From assembly GCA_010093485.1 (NCBI GenBank), contig MU001515.1:639518-703517 (forward strand): a DNA stretch of 64,000 nucleotides, written 5' to 3'. The DNA comes from Karstenula rhodostoma CBS 690.94. Lineage: Eukaryota; Ascomycota; Dothideomycetes; Pleosporales; Didymosphaeriaceae. The translations under genes were made by a program, and so were the position numbers. Under the pieces are notes generated by a model that was not told the DNA's origin, searched no databases, and worked only from the letters and a program-made list of their open reading frames with translations. Position 1 is the first letter of the stretch. Each line of letters opens with the position of its first letter. Positions 34,387 through 46,870 of this stretch are shown here, piece after piece.

Positions 34387-35149
34387 TGAGAAGCGCCATC
34401 CTGAATGCTGCGTTTGTAGCCGTGACGGCAAGGAGAAGAGGGTGGCGTTGGTGGTTAGCCGGGCGGTTGGGGACGGAGAGTGTGGTGACCGGGTGCCTGA
34501 CTGCCTAGCAGTTGTTGTTGGGTGGGGTGTGATGGGGCGACGAACCGTTTGTGCGGGTTCATTGCCACGCGCACCTATGCGGTACGACGATATCGAACGG
34601 CTTCCTAAAGAAGATCGTACCCAGGACCGGCTAATCGCCCGCAGCTGTTGTCCTTGGCTGTAGGCTTCCCATTCACAGACCCTGCAAGTGATGCCCTTGG
34701 CTAAAGGCTGCCTTCGCTGAAGGTTGCTGAGACCCTGCCGAGTGCATTGTGCCGCAATATATACTCGGTCTTGGTCACGGACTTGCCATGGCCTCTGCAC
34801 CCAGGGCCGGCTACGGTAATTATTACTTTAATTATATGTGATGTGTGAAGGATCAGTGCATCAAACGCTTCGGGCCATTTTCTCGGTAGAACATGCTGTA
34901 CACCGTGGCCCCCACTGCGTCTACACTACTCTCGCGTGGTGCTCCCGCATCCGCCTCCGCCCCCACACGTCATCAACAGCCATCACCCATGTCACGCGAG
35001 CTGGACGCAACCGCTCGCCGGATCCAAGCGCAGGGTAGATTCTCTTCAGTCGCTCTTCTAAAATACATGCCATGTGGCCAAGCTCGTCTTATCTAAAGTC
35101 ATAACTGCAAACTATTCCGACGACGACGTCGAAAATGATACTAATTGTT
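34387..35149. other. Between P450 and oxidase relics
   Basis: Likely the former shared upstream region of the divergent P450 and oxidase genes. A plus frame starting MLYTVAPTASTLLSRG at 34893 could be the oxidase N-terminus, but it ends at a stop at 35094. The 151-codon minus frame (34800-34345) lacks domain signals. Confidence 0.35.
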
Positions 35150-35715
35150 ACGAAATCCTCGGCTTCTCTATTGCCCATGCTTACATACAATCGCGCTTTG
35201 GCAGGTCAAAGACTTGCTAGCTCCCGACTGCATGCTTTATCAGACCGCAAAACTCACTCCAAGTAGCCGCGATACTGAAGATAGTCATGCAACTGCAGGC
35301 AAAATTTGCCATCAGGAGCGGCGGACACAATGCCAATACAGGATTCGGCAGTATCGACGAGGATGGGTTGCTCGTTGATACCCAAGACCTTCACGTACGT
35401 GTCCTGAACGCGGACGGATCCATGACTGCCGGCTCTGGGAACCGCTGGCAGGAGTTGTACGACTTTCTGGACGGTCACGGTGTAGGTGCTGTGGGTGGGC
35501 ACCGCGATGGTATCGGAATAGCGGGGTTCCTCTTTGGGGTGAGAACATCCTTTCTCGTTCACCCGCAATGTTTCAATATGAACACATTTACAGGAGGCAT
35601 GCCATTCTTTCCTAATCTATATGAATCGGGCGCTGCTAATATTGGAAGTTTCAAGGTGTTTCAAAGCCACATGCTGGAGAAGTTACTGGGCACTAACAAG
35701 TACGTTAATAATTAA
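35150..35715 (+). pseudogene. FAD-linked oxidase (BBE/FAD_binding_4 type) pseudogene
   Basis: The clear part starts at 35287: MQLQAKFAIRSGGHNANTGF, with the RSGGH motif whose histidine carries covalent FAD in this family, then GLLVDTQDLHVRVLNADGS and AGSGNRWQELYDFLDGHG. It continues to AGFLFG. A likely 55-bp intron (GTGAGA at 35539 to ACAG at 35593) precedes GGMPFFPNLYESGAANIG, but removing it leaves the frame off by one. Upstream, LTPS is joined to VAAILKIV by a frameshift. The rest of the FAD domain, the substrate domain and the BBE C-terminus are missing (about 140 codons against the usual 450-550). It is divergent from the P450 relic. Confidence 0.75.
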
Positions 35716-36534
35716 AGATCGTCTTGGCAAACTCTACTGTTATTAATGCAAATACGAAAAGCAACCAATATATATCCCAGGCGCTCAAAGGAGGCTATCT
35801 AGTTTAAGTACAATTTGCATCTGTCGCTGCTCGGTCAGCCATAAACTTACTGGTAATGTTAGGGATCGTAACCAAATTTCAGATTCGACCTCACCTGTCC
35901 ACTGTATATGGCATTCCTTAGACATTTACAACCCATTACACGGCGGTCCTCAATGCGACGATACAGAACCAGAGCGCTATAGAAGCAAATCCTAAGATAG
36001 GCCATTCCATCAACATCGGCTCTCAATGGATGTTTGTGGGCAAGTTTTACGCATGGTGGAGTTCGTATCCAAGCGCCTTTGAGGCGTTCAGCCATCTCAC
36101 GCCCATTTAAACTTTCGTGCCACCGACGAACGGAACTCTTAATAGTTTAGTCGCTGCGATAAACACGCATATGGGAGAAGTATATGCCTAAGAGTATCTC
36201 TGTTAATATTTATTTATAGGGTTACGTCAATTTCGATAATACGCGTGGTTCGATTTCGCATTAAAAGAGAACACCACTCGAACGCAGTATACGCCTTCTA
36301 CACCGACTTTAGATTTTCTTTAACGGAAACTTCTATGGCACTTATATGCGTGTGTCTTACGGTCACTAAGCCACTGTTATATAATATAAAAGACCTCGCC
36401 GCTTCGGACGCAGCTTCACTGGTCAGTTTGATCTCCAATGGCTTCGGTGGAAGAAGATCAGTTAGGTAGAAAGCCAGGGGAGCGGGCTTTCTACGAAGTG
36501 GTCGCGGTAGTATATATTCAAGGAAGTAAAACAA
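35716..36534. other. Gene-free flank of the AT-rich block
   Basis: GC content falls gradually towards 36500. Contains only short frames and the inverted repeat at 36466-36494. Confidence 0.5.
36466..36494. repeat. Perfect 10-bp inverted repeat (hairpin)
   Basis: GTAGAAAGCC (36466-36475) and GGCTTTCTAC (36485-36494) separated by 9 nt, just outside the AT-rich block. It could be part of a transposon terminus or LTR; it has no T-run typical of a bacterial terminator and none is expected here. Confidence 0.7.
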
Positions 36535-37049
36535 TAGGATTATAAAGATTAAATAGTATAATCTCGACCAGCTTCCAAAGAAGCCTTTACTTGGCTATAA
36601 TAAGATCGTGTAGGTATATATACGTTTATTTAACGGCAACTTAACCTTTATTTGGATATTTACTAAGTAGGGAATAATAAGGGGTATAGTTTATTCTCTA
36701 GTACATACCGATATTTTACTAGTAAGTTCCTGAGATAGTTATCCCTCTATAGACTTCTTACGAGGCCGCTTATAACCTACTAAAAGGGTTCCTGTTAGCT
36801 AGGATAGTTTTATATACCTAACCTAATAATTTAATAATATTTAAAGATCCGTTATATAATAATACTATAATAATAACTTACTATATATAAGATTTATATA
36901 TAACTTATCCTATTAATTATATTTATACTCCTTCCTATTTATAGGCGCCTCCCTATATTATATATAATTACTATAAGGATAGGTAAATTAATAAAGAAGT
37001 AGATAATATAAAATATTATACTTTACTAATATATAAAAATACTAAATAG

Positions 37050-38228
37050 GTAACTAATACTATTAATTATAGCTAGATACTAGTTAATTTTATATTATAA
37101 TTTTTATTATCTTATTCTATTATTAATATAATACTAAACTCCTATATTTAGTATTTTATAATTAAATATTATATACCCCTATTACTATTATTAAATACTA
37201 ATTATATATAATTACTATTCTTATTTCTATTTTTTATTTTTTATTTTTTATCCTTTATATATTACTCTATAGGCTCTATACTTAGAACTTAAAATAAAAC
37301 TTAAAACTCTTTTACTATTACTATTATTATTATTTATATCTATACTATTATACTATATAGAATCTCCTATATCTAGTAAATATTTATTTTATTACTTATT
37401 ACTTTTATTATAAACTTTTTATTCTCCTTAGTTTTTTTTTTATTATTATAGTAATTTTATATATTTTATATCTCCTATTACTATAGTATATATTTATAAC
37501 TAAAAAATAATAAATATTATATTACTAATTAATCTAGTTTATATAGTTTAAATATTTTTTTTATATCTATATATATTTTAGATTTAGATTCTAGCTAGCT
37601 CTTAATTTTTTAAATATTATAACTATTATTTATTATTATTATTATTATTATTTAAATATTTTTACTATACTTTTTTATTTTATTATAGATATTAATTATT
37701 AGTGTCTTTAGATAGATAGTAGAAAATAGATATATTACTATTTATATAAGTTTATTAATTAGATTAATTCTAAGATATAGATAATATATTAGTAAATTTA
37801 GAATTATAAATATTATACTATATTATTAAATAGAATTTATAGTATACTAAAAATAGGTATTTTATTTATATTCTTTTTTCTTTTTATATATATACTATTA
37901 ATAACTAATAAAATATAAAATAAAAGAAAATAATATAAGTAATAGTATTTACTTATATATATTTTTCTTCTAGTTTTAATAAAAACTATCCTTTTTAATA
38001 TCTTATTAATTTTCTATTATTAAATTTCTTATATATTAATAGGTATATACTAAGCCTATTTTAACTAGCTTAATATTATACTTTTTTTAATTAGTTTATA
38101 TATAGATATTAGATAAGTTTTAGTTACTTTTTTAGTTTTTCTTTATTTATATATTAGTAAAGTATAATATACTATTTTATCCCCTTTACTTTATTAATTT
38201 ATTTATCCTTATAATAATTATATATAAT
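37050..38228 (+). repeat. 1.2-kb element X, copy 1
   Basis: Matches 42980-44064 in direct orientation across its length (for example TAGTTAATTTTATATTATAA against TAGTTAACTTTATATTATAA, and later TATTCCTTCCTATTTATAGG-type T/C differences only). It abuts the 5' LTR of the copia element at 38234. Its left edge is fused to a reversed fragment of the same element near 36960-37040. Confidence 0.65.
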
Positions 38229-38233
38229 ATAGG

Positions 38234-38546
38234 TATTAGATTATAGACTACTTAGGATAGTATATAATTTAATAGTAATTAATAACTATTATCTATTATA
38301 ATTAATAGTAAAAGACTACTAATAGTAGCTATTATTTACTATTTATTATAATTAATAGTAAAGGGCTACTACGCACTATTACTAGTAATATAAAAAATAG
38401 TTAAAATACTAAAAAAGGCTTAGTATATAAAATACTAATTTAAAGCCTTTAGTCTAGCTAGATATATAATTTTTAATTATTATTTTTTTAATCTAACTTT
38501 ATTTATAATTTACTATAACTTATTATTATTTATAGTAAATTTAATA
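38234..38546 (+). repeat. 5' LTR of the copia element
   Basis: 313 bp; aligned with 44736-45048 it differs almost only by C/T and G/A. It starts TATTAGATTATAGACTACTT. Confidence 0.85.
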
Positions 38547-41500
38547 ATTAAAAGTCTTACTATCTTAATTAAGCTAATAAAATAGCCTTATTAACTCTCT
38601 ATAATCTAACTATAATATTTATAAACTATATAAATTATATTTAATAACTATACTAGCTTTAAATATAATATAAACTATTTAAGATATAAAAGTTTATAAA
38701 CCCTAATAATAATATAATTTCTAGAGTAAAGCCAATTTTACTATTACTATCTAAGATTAATATATACTAGCTAAGTATAATTCTAGTAGATAACTTATAT
38801 AATACCTCTAAACTACTAAAACTAATAAAATTATTAGACCTTTTAATAATAGACTAGAAGGTATATTAAAAGGATTTTAAATACTATAAAATATACCTTA
38901 AAGTATATAAAATATATAATTAAAAATATTAAAAAAAAAAGGCTAGTTTTAAAAAAGTAGTATTTTATCTATAATTAACTATATTATTATATCTATAATA
39001 TAACTATTATTAACTTAAATAGATAATTTAATAATAAATTAAGTCTTTTATAGAATTAGTTAGTATAGATAAAAAAAAAAAATAAGATAGAATAAAAACT
39101 TAATACTTATAAACTTTTAAACTAATAAAATTACCCTTAAACTAGAATATATAGCTAATAGAATATAATTATATAGCTACTAAAACTAAAATAAATAAAA
39201 TTAATAAAGTATAGTTTATATATAATATAATAAAAGACTTTCTAGTTATAATTATAAAGGTTATACTAATATAGAGAACCTCCTTTTAAGAGAATAAATA
39301 CTAAAATATAGATATAAATAAAAAGAAAATAATAAAATATTTTTAAAAGTATATAATTATTCTCTACTTACTTAAGAGTAAATAGTAAAGGGGTATCTTT
39401 ATTACTATAAAATTATTTTTTACTATTAGTAATAAATTTACTCTAGATACTAATAAGAATATTTTTTATACTACTAAAGTTATACTATCTAAATAAAAAA
39501 AACCTTATTAAAAATAAACTTTTAGCTAATATATTATATTTAAGTAGTTTTTAAAAAAAAATATAATAATAGTTAGAGGCCTAAAATATTCTACTTATAA
39601 ATAATATTATAGTCTTTAGGACTATTACTATACCTTTTTAAATTAAGTACTAGACTAGTTTAATTCTTAACTTAGCTTTAGTATTATAATTAACTATAGA
39701 ATATAGAATAACTTAGAGCTTTAAAAGAGTCTAAAAAGGACTAAAAAACTATAAATTTAGATACTTAGAATTAAATAATTATATATATCTACTCCCTTTT
39801 AAATTATAGAGACTAATACTAATAAGTAACTAAAAGGAAAATAGATTACTAGAATTTTAATAAGCTTTAATACTATATTCTTTTATATAAATCTAAATAA
39901 TTACTTACTATATAATTTATTAATACTTAATTTAGGTATAACCTACTATATCTATAATAATATTAACTAGATAGTCTTATTTAGATAACTAATACTAGGA
40001 GACTTTATATAGATAAGAAATATATAAATTTAAATATAAAAGTATAAAACTATCTATTTTAAATTATAAAATAGTATTATTATATAAAGTATATATAATA
40101 ACTATATAATTAGACTAGATAATATTATATACTATTCTAATCTCCTTTATAACTTAGTATTATTCTAACTATTTAGAAGGTAAGGCCTCTAGTAAAATAT
40201 TAAGTTAGAACTAATAGTAATTAAATAAACTAATAATATAATAATAATAGAGCTCTAAAAACTATATAAATAAGAAATACTAAAGTATAAACTTATAAAA
40301 TAAATAGATAATAGTAGTAAAGTACTATTAGTTACTATTCTTAGCTATTTAAAGTAGTTACCTAATTAAAATATAAGTAATAATATAAGCTTTACTATAT
40401 ATAAAGTTAATTTAAGTACTAAATAAAAGCTAAGAACTATTAATATAATAATATAGTATAAATATTTAAGCTACTTAGAATTTAATATACTAAAATATTT
40501 TATTTTATAGTCTAAAGGGGTATATATTATAGAGATACCTATAATAAAATATAATACTTATAAATAAGCTAAATTAAAATAATAAATTAGATAAGAACTT
40601 TATTAGACTAATAAAGAACTAGATAAGTATATAGTAATTAATTTTTATAACTATAAGGTATAGAGCTTTAATAAAGAAAGAAACTAGATACTTATTATTA
40701 ATTAGTACTTAGGTTTTATATAGGACTTCTATTTTAAAAATAACTATCTAGCTAGAATAATTATTAGACTACTAAGTAAATTTATAATTTTTAGTTACTA
40801 TAAAGATCCTTAAGTTTAATAATAAAATTTTTACTATAAAAGTAAATATTAAATACTAGTATATAAACTAAAGTATTAGAATTAAGCCTTTAGTACTAAA
40901 TATATAAGCCTAAAATAGTAGAGTTAAATATTTAGAGGATATTATAAAGAAAAAGGCTTATATAATATAACTTAATATAAATTTACTATAAAAAATATAG
41001 TCTAAAATTATTAGAGCTATAGTATACCTATATAATTAAATACTAAATTATAAAAATTAATAATACTTATTTTATAAAGTATTCTTTATATTAGTTATAC
41101 TCTATAATAAAATAGTAACTTAATTTTAAAAACTAAATCTAGTATATTTTAAAGTATATAGATATAAGATATTTATAATAACTAATAATATATAATATAG
41201 GAAAAATAAGTTATAAAGACTTAATTCTAAAGTATAAATTAAATACCTAGTTAGTTACTAGTCTATAAATATATAGTATATATAAATTTTATTACTATTA
41301 AAAATAATAAGTATCTATAATATTATATTTAATAAAAATACTATATTTAATAGTATCTAGAAAAAGCTTATAGATAATCTAATATATAGTACTTTAAAAG
41401 AGATTATAATATAAATTTAAATAGTAAAATTATTATTTATATTAATAAATTAACCTAAAATAATTTTTTTCTATAAAAATAAGATAATTATAATAAATTA

Positions 41501-42862
41501 TAGTAAACTATTATATAGTAATAAAAATATACTAGAATATATAAAAGAAAAAAAAATAATTATATCTATTTAATACTACTAGTAATACTACTACTAGTTA
41601 TACTACTTATCTAACTTATAATAAGTAATAATAATAATTAGTAACTAATAATAACTAAACTATTACTTAAAGTAAAAGCTAGTAATAATAGCTAACTACT
41701 ATTAGTAGTTAATTAAATAAAAATAATACTATAAATAGCTACCTTTCTAATAGGTATCTAAATAGAATATATAGATATCTATTAAAAAATAGAGCTTAAT
41801 AAGACTTAAATAAAATAAATATTTATAAAGAATTTTAAGCCTTATTATAATTAGCTCCTATCTATACTAATAATCTAAATAAAACTAGAAGATTATTTAA
41901 TAAAAAAACTATTTAAAAATATTAAATAAGCTTACCTTAATAGTTACTAATAAATAAAATTATAATTAAAAGTAGAATAATCTCTAATTAAATAAATAGA
42001 CTATTAGATACTAGACTATATATAAATATATATCTATAAATTTAATAAATATTATTAATTTCTAAAGTATAAAACTTAACTTATTATTTATAATAATTAA
42101 TAAAGAAATATTATTTTATAAAATATCTATATAGTAATACTAGTAAGTTAATTATTCTAAATACTTATAGTAATAGTAGCCAGGTATAACCTTAAGCTTA
42201 AATAATATAATATTACTAATATATTTATTTATATAAAGTTTAATAGAGAAGTCTATATAAAAATACCTATAAAATACTAAAAATAAGAAATAATTCTTAG
42301 GCTTTAAAAGGTACTTTATAGTCTATAAATATTACCTAAACTCTAGTAATAAAAGTTTATATTAATTTTAAAGAAATTTAGATTTATAACTATACTATAT
42401 AAGTCTTACTATATTATTAAGAATAGAATTATTATCTTTTTTTATATAGATAATATTATTATTATATACTATAGAGATAAGAAAAAAAAAGTAAATAAAG
42501 CTATAAAATTTTTATAATAGAAATATATAATAACTAAAAAAGATAACTTTTAATAGTTTTTAAGTATAGAGGTAATTTAAAAATAGAACTAGTATTTTAT
42601 ATAACTATTCTAATCCTTATATATAGAGAAAATTTAATATCTAGTTAATAAAAATAACTACTAATATAATATACTTATAGCTAAAATAAAATTAAAATCT
42701 AGAATAAATCTATTCTTCTTATTAAAAATTAATAAGTATTAGTAGAAAATTAGATTTCTTTTATTTATAGTAGTTATAATATAACTAGATATAATATTTA
42801 TTATATTATAATTAATAAGATTTTTATTAAATCTAGAATAAATATATTATAATATAGCTAAC

Positions 42863-44064
42863 ACTAGTATTAGTTAGTTACCTCTTTATTTATTTATTTA
42901 AGATTCTTACTTTACTAAGTTAAGTTTATTTAATTACTATCTTTCCCTAGAACTGGTTATTAAGATCTATTAAAAGCTACTAATTATAGTTAAATACTAG
43001 TTAACTTTATATTATAATCCTTATTACCTTATTCTACTATTAACGCGATACTAAGCTCCCTTAGTATTTTATAACTAAATATACTATACGCCCCTAATAC
43101 CTTATCTTAAATACTAACCCTATATAGCTACTATCTTGCCACCCTTTATACTCTATACTTAGGATAACTTTACCTTTACTATCTATACCTACACCTACGC
43201 TGCTATACTATATAGGATCTCCTATATCTAGTAGATACTCGCCTTATTACCTATTACCTCTATTATAAACTTCTTATCCTCCTTAGTCTCCTCTTTATTA
43301 TTATAGTAATTCTATATACCCTATATCTCCTATTACTATAATATATATATATAGCTAGTAGTTATTAAGTATTTTATTGCTAGCTAGTCTAGCTTATATA
43401 GTTTAAGTACTTCCTTTATACCTATATATATAACTTTAGATCCTAGCTAGCTCTTAACTTCTAGAATATTATAACTATTACCTATTATTACTATTATTAT
43501 TTAAATATCCTTACTATACTTTTCTATTTTATTATAGGTATTAGTTATTATTATTATTATTATCCCTAGATAGATAGTAGGGAATAGGTGTATTACTACC
43601 TATATAGGCTTATTAGTTAGGTTAATCCTAAAGTATAGGTAATATATTAGTAAGTCTAGAACTATAAGTATTATACTATTAAGTAGGATTTATAGTATAC
43701 TAGGGATAGGTATTTTAATTATATTTTTATATACTATTAATAACTAGAGTATAGGATATAAGAAAGTAATATAGGTAGTAATATCTACCTATATATATTT
43801 TTCTTCTAGTTTTAATAAGAACTATTCTTTTTAATACTATTAACTCTCTATAATTAGATTTCTTATATATTAGTAGGTACGCGTTAATCCTATTTTAGTT
43901 AGCTTAGTACTATACCCTTTTTAGTTAGCCTATATATAGATACTAGGTATACCTTAGCTACTTTTTTAGTCCCCCTTTATTTATATATTAGTAAAGTATA
44001 ACGCGCCTTTTTATCCCCTCTACTTTATTAAGTTACTCTACCTTATAGTAAATCTCTATAATAT
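42863..44064 (+). mobile_element. 1.2-kb element X, copy 2, nested in copia
   Basis: Inserted in the copia RT/RNase H region. Direct repeats ATAGCTAAC lie immediately outside (42854-42862 and 44065-44073), which look like a 9-bp target duplication. Copies of the same sequence occur at 37050-38228 and, reversed, at 54049-55319 and 52440-52700. No coding capacity or clear terminal inverted repeats are visible, so the class is undecided (non-autonomous DNA element or long solo LTR). Confidence 0.65.
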
Positions 44065-44735
44065 ATAGCTAACTAAGTTCTCCTTTATTTATTAGTTATT
44101 AAATAAAAGGCCTTATAGCTTAGAGGTAGAGACTACCTCTAAATAGCTAGTAATACTTTATTTACTAATAATACTCTTAATAGAAAAAGTTCCTAAAAAT
44201 ATACTATTAAATTATTTAATAAACTTATTACCTAAAGAGTAAATAAATAAAATATAATTATAATATTAATAATAAAAGTAGAACTCCTTATCCTTTTATA
44301 GGTAGTAAAAGAAGCTCTCTATATTTTAAAACTATTAAAAAAATTAGAAATTAAATTACTTAGTCTAATAATTATAATATAGTGTAATAATAAATAAATA
44401 ATTTAGCTAGTAACTAAAAAGATATTAAAACTCTAAACTAAGCTATAATATATTAATATATATAACTACTAGTTAAAATAAAAAGTCTCTATAGAAAGAA
44501 TTATAGTTAAGTATTTTAAATTAAATAAAATAATTACTAATAGACTTATAAAAGTACTTTTAGTTAATAAGTAAAAGAGCTTTTTTAATTAACTTAAAAT
44601 AGTTAATATAGTTAGCTTAGAGGTAATAACTACTATATTATTTAAAAAGATTTAGAACTATTTATAATATATACTCTAGTTAACTATTTTAATTATTTAG
44701 TTTAGATAGTATAAGTATACTAAACTAAAAAAATA

Positions 44736-45048
44736 TATTAAATTATAAACTATTTAGAATAGTATATAATCTAATAGTAGTTAATAACTATTATCTATTA
44801 TAATTAATAATAAAGAGCTACTAATAGTAGCTATTATCTACTATTTACTATAATTAATAGTAAAGAACTACTATATACTATTACTAGTAGTATAAAAAAT
44901 AACTAAAATACTAAAGAAGGCTTAGTATATAGAATACTAACTTAGAGTTTTTAATTTAACTAAATATATAATTTTTAATTATTATTTTTTTAATTTAACT
45001 TTATTTATAGTTTACTATAATTTATTATTATTTATAGTAAATCTAATA
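44736..45048 (+). repeat. 3' LTR of the copia element
   Basis: 313 bp; pairs with 38234-38546. It starts TATTAAATTATAAACTATTT and ends AATCTAATA. Confidence 0.85.
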
Positions 45049-46779
45049 ATAAATAACTAAAATATATCTAGTATTTATATTTATATCTCTCTATTATTTT
45101 CTATAACTCTATAATCCCTATATATTATATATTAATATAAAAGTCTTATTATTTAGTAAAAATAGTAGTACTATAATAGTAGAGGTTATATATATATTTT
45201 TTTCTAGTAGTCTCTAGAACTTAAAACTTTAAAAGGTAAATAATTAGTTAATTATTTAAAATTTATAATCTATCTCTATAATAAATAATAATAGTAGTTT
45301 AATATTTTTTACTACTATATATCTAATAAATAGATATCTATTACTAAATAAACTATAGCTATAAATTTAAAATACTAAAGAGATTTATATTTAATTTAAT
45401 ATTAGTAATATATCTATTAAGATATTAGAAAAATAGTTTAATATTATAAATAAATAAGAATTTATTAACCCTACTATCTAATATAGATAATATAACTTAC
45501 TATATTATACTTATAAAACTATACTATTTTTTTTTTTAAAAAATATAATATTATTTTTATAACTTTTAATTTTTTTAAAAGAGATTTCTTAATAGAAAGA
45601 TTAATATTCTTAAAAGTAATATAAGACTTTAAGGAAATAAGATTTAGAATTATAAATATTAACTTTAGTAGTATATAATATAAAAGTTTCTATAATAAAC
45701 TAGCTATATATAAGATATTATAGAAAGTTATACTAATTTATACTATATATAGTTTTAGTCTAGTAAAGGCTATAGTACTTTATCTTCTATTCTATTCTTA
45801 CCTATATAGTAATAAAAATAATTATATAACTATTAGTTTAAAGATAATATTATAGCTTAGTAGTTATTAAAGGGTAAAATAGACTAGTCCTCTATTAAAA
45901 AATTCTATAAAATAGATAACTACTTTCTAAATAATAAAGTTAAAGAGGCTATATCTCTAATTATTAATATTAAAAATAAAGGAGACTTAGGTATTATTAG
46001 CTATATATAAATACTAAAGTATTATTTAAAATTATAAATCTATTAGACTTATTATATAGAAACTCTACTATTTAGTTAGGGGAAATAAATTATAGTACTT
46101 TTAATAATAATTTATTACTATAATATAATAAGGATATTCTTTATTTTAAATAAATTAGCTTTATAGAATATTTATAAAAACTTACTAAATCTATTATAAA
46201 TTTTTATAAAACTAGCTTTAAATTCTTTTTATAAACCTAAATTAAAACTATATAATTTTTTTTAATTCTCGAGATTTCTTTATAAATAATAGTAGTATAT
46301 ATACTCGAATTTATAGTTATCTAAATAAAGTTTTTTTTTAATATTTAATCTATTTACTATAAGCTTATATTTTATATTAATAAAGTATACTAGCTATAAT
46401 TAAAGAGTATTATAGGTATATATAAAATATATAAAAAATATAATATCTATTTTAATATACTTTTAATAGCTATTCTAGTAGATATAATAATAGTAAAGTC
46501 TATATATATCTAAATATAATTATTAAATTTATTATAAATAATAATAGATTACTATAAACTATAGATATAAATAGATTTTAATATATTTAGTTTAGATTTA
46601 ATAGAAACTAAACTAGCTATAATATAGTAAAAATAATATTTAGTTATATTATAATTACTATAAATAATAATAATCTAATTTTTTATTAATATTTATTAAT
46701 TTTTATTAGTAAAACTAGACTTTTTTAAGGTTTAAACTCTATACTAGCTATAAATATATTATAATAGTAATTAGTTTTA

Positions 46780-46870
46780 TTTACTATTATATTTTAGTAC
46801 CCTACTAAGTTCCTTTATCGAGTTTTACCGCGGCTTATTTAAGCTCGCGAAGTATTATATTTAATTTAAT
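46780..46870 (+). repeat. ~90-bp direct repeat with GC-richer core, copy 1
   Basis: ATTTTAGTACCCTACTAAG then ACCGCGGCTTA; repeated at 51725-51815 as ATTTTAGTACCCTACTAAA with RIP-type changes. It may mark the ends of an inserted element between the two positions. Confidence 0.55.

Larger units (their letters stand above)
38234..45048 (+). mobile_element. Ty1/copia LTR retrotransposon, RIP-inactivated
   Basis: LTRs at 38234-38546 and 44736-45048 are both 313 bp and begin TATTA/end TAATA (RIP forms of TGTTG...CAACA). Flanking ATAGG (38229-38233) and ATAAA (45049-45053) are a RIP-altered 5-bp target duplication. Translating the interior and ignoring stops gives the reverse-transcriptase box IIFFYIDN (from FFYVDD) near 42440-42470, then RNase H sequence at 44300-44560 (VKEALYILKLLKKLEIKLLS, KIIVKYFK-like end). 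The RNase H region is split from the RT by a nested 1.2-kb element. Every long frame is closed by stops. Native length without the nested element is about 5.6 kb, normal for copia. Confidence 0.85.
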
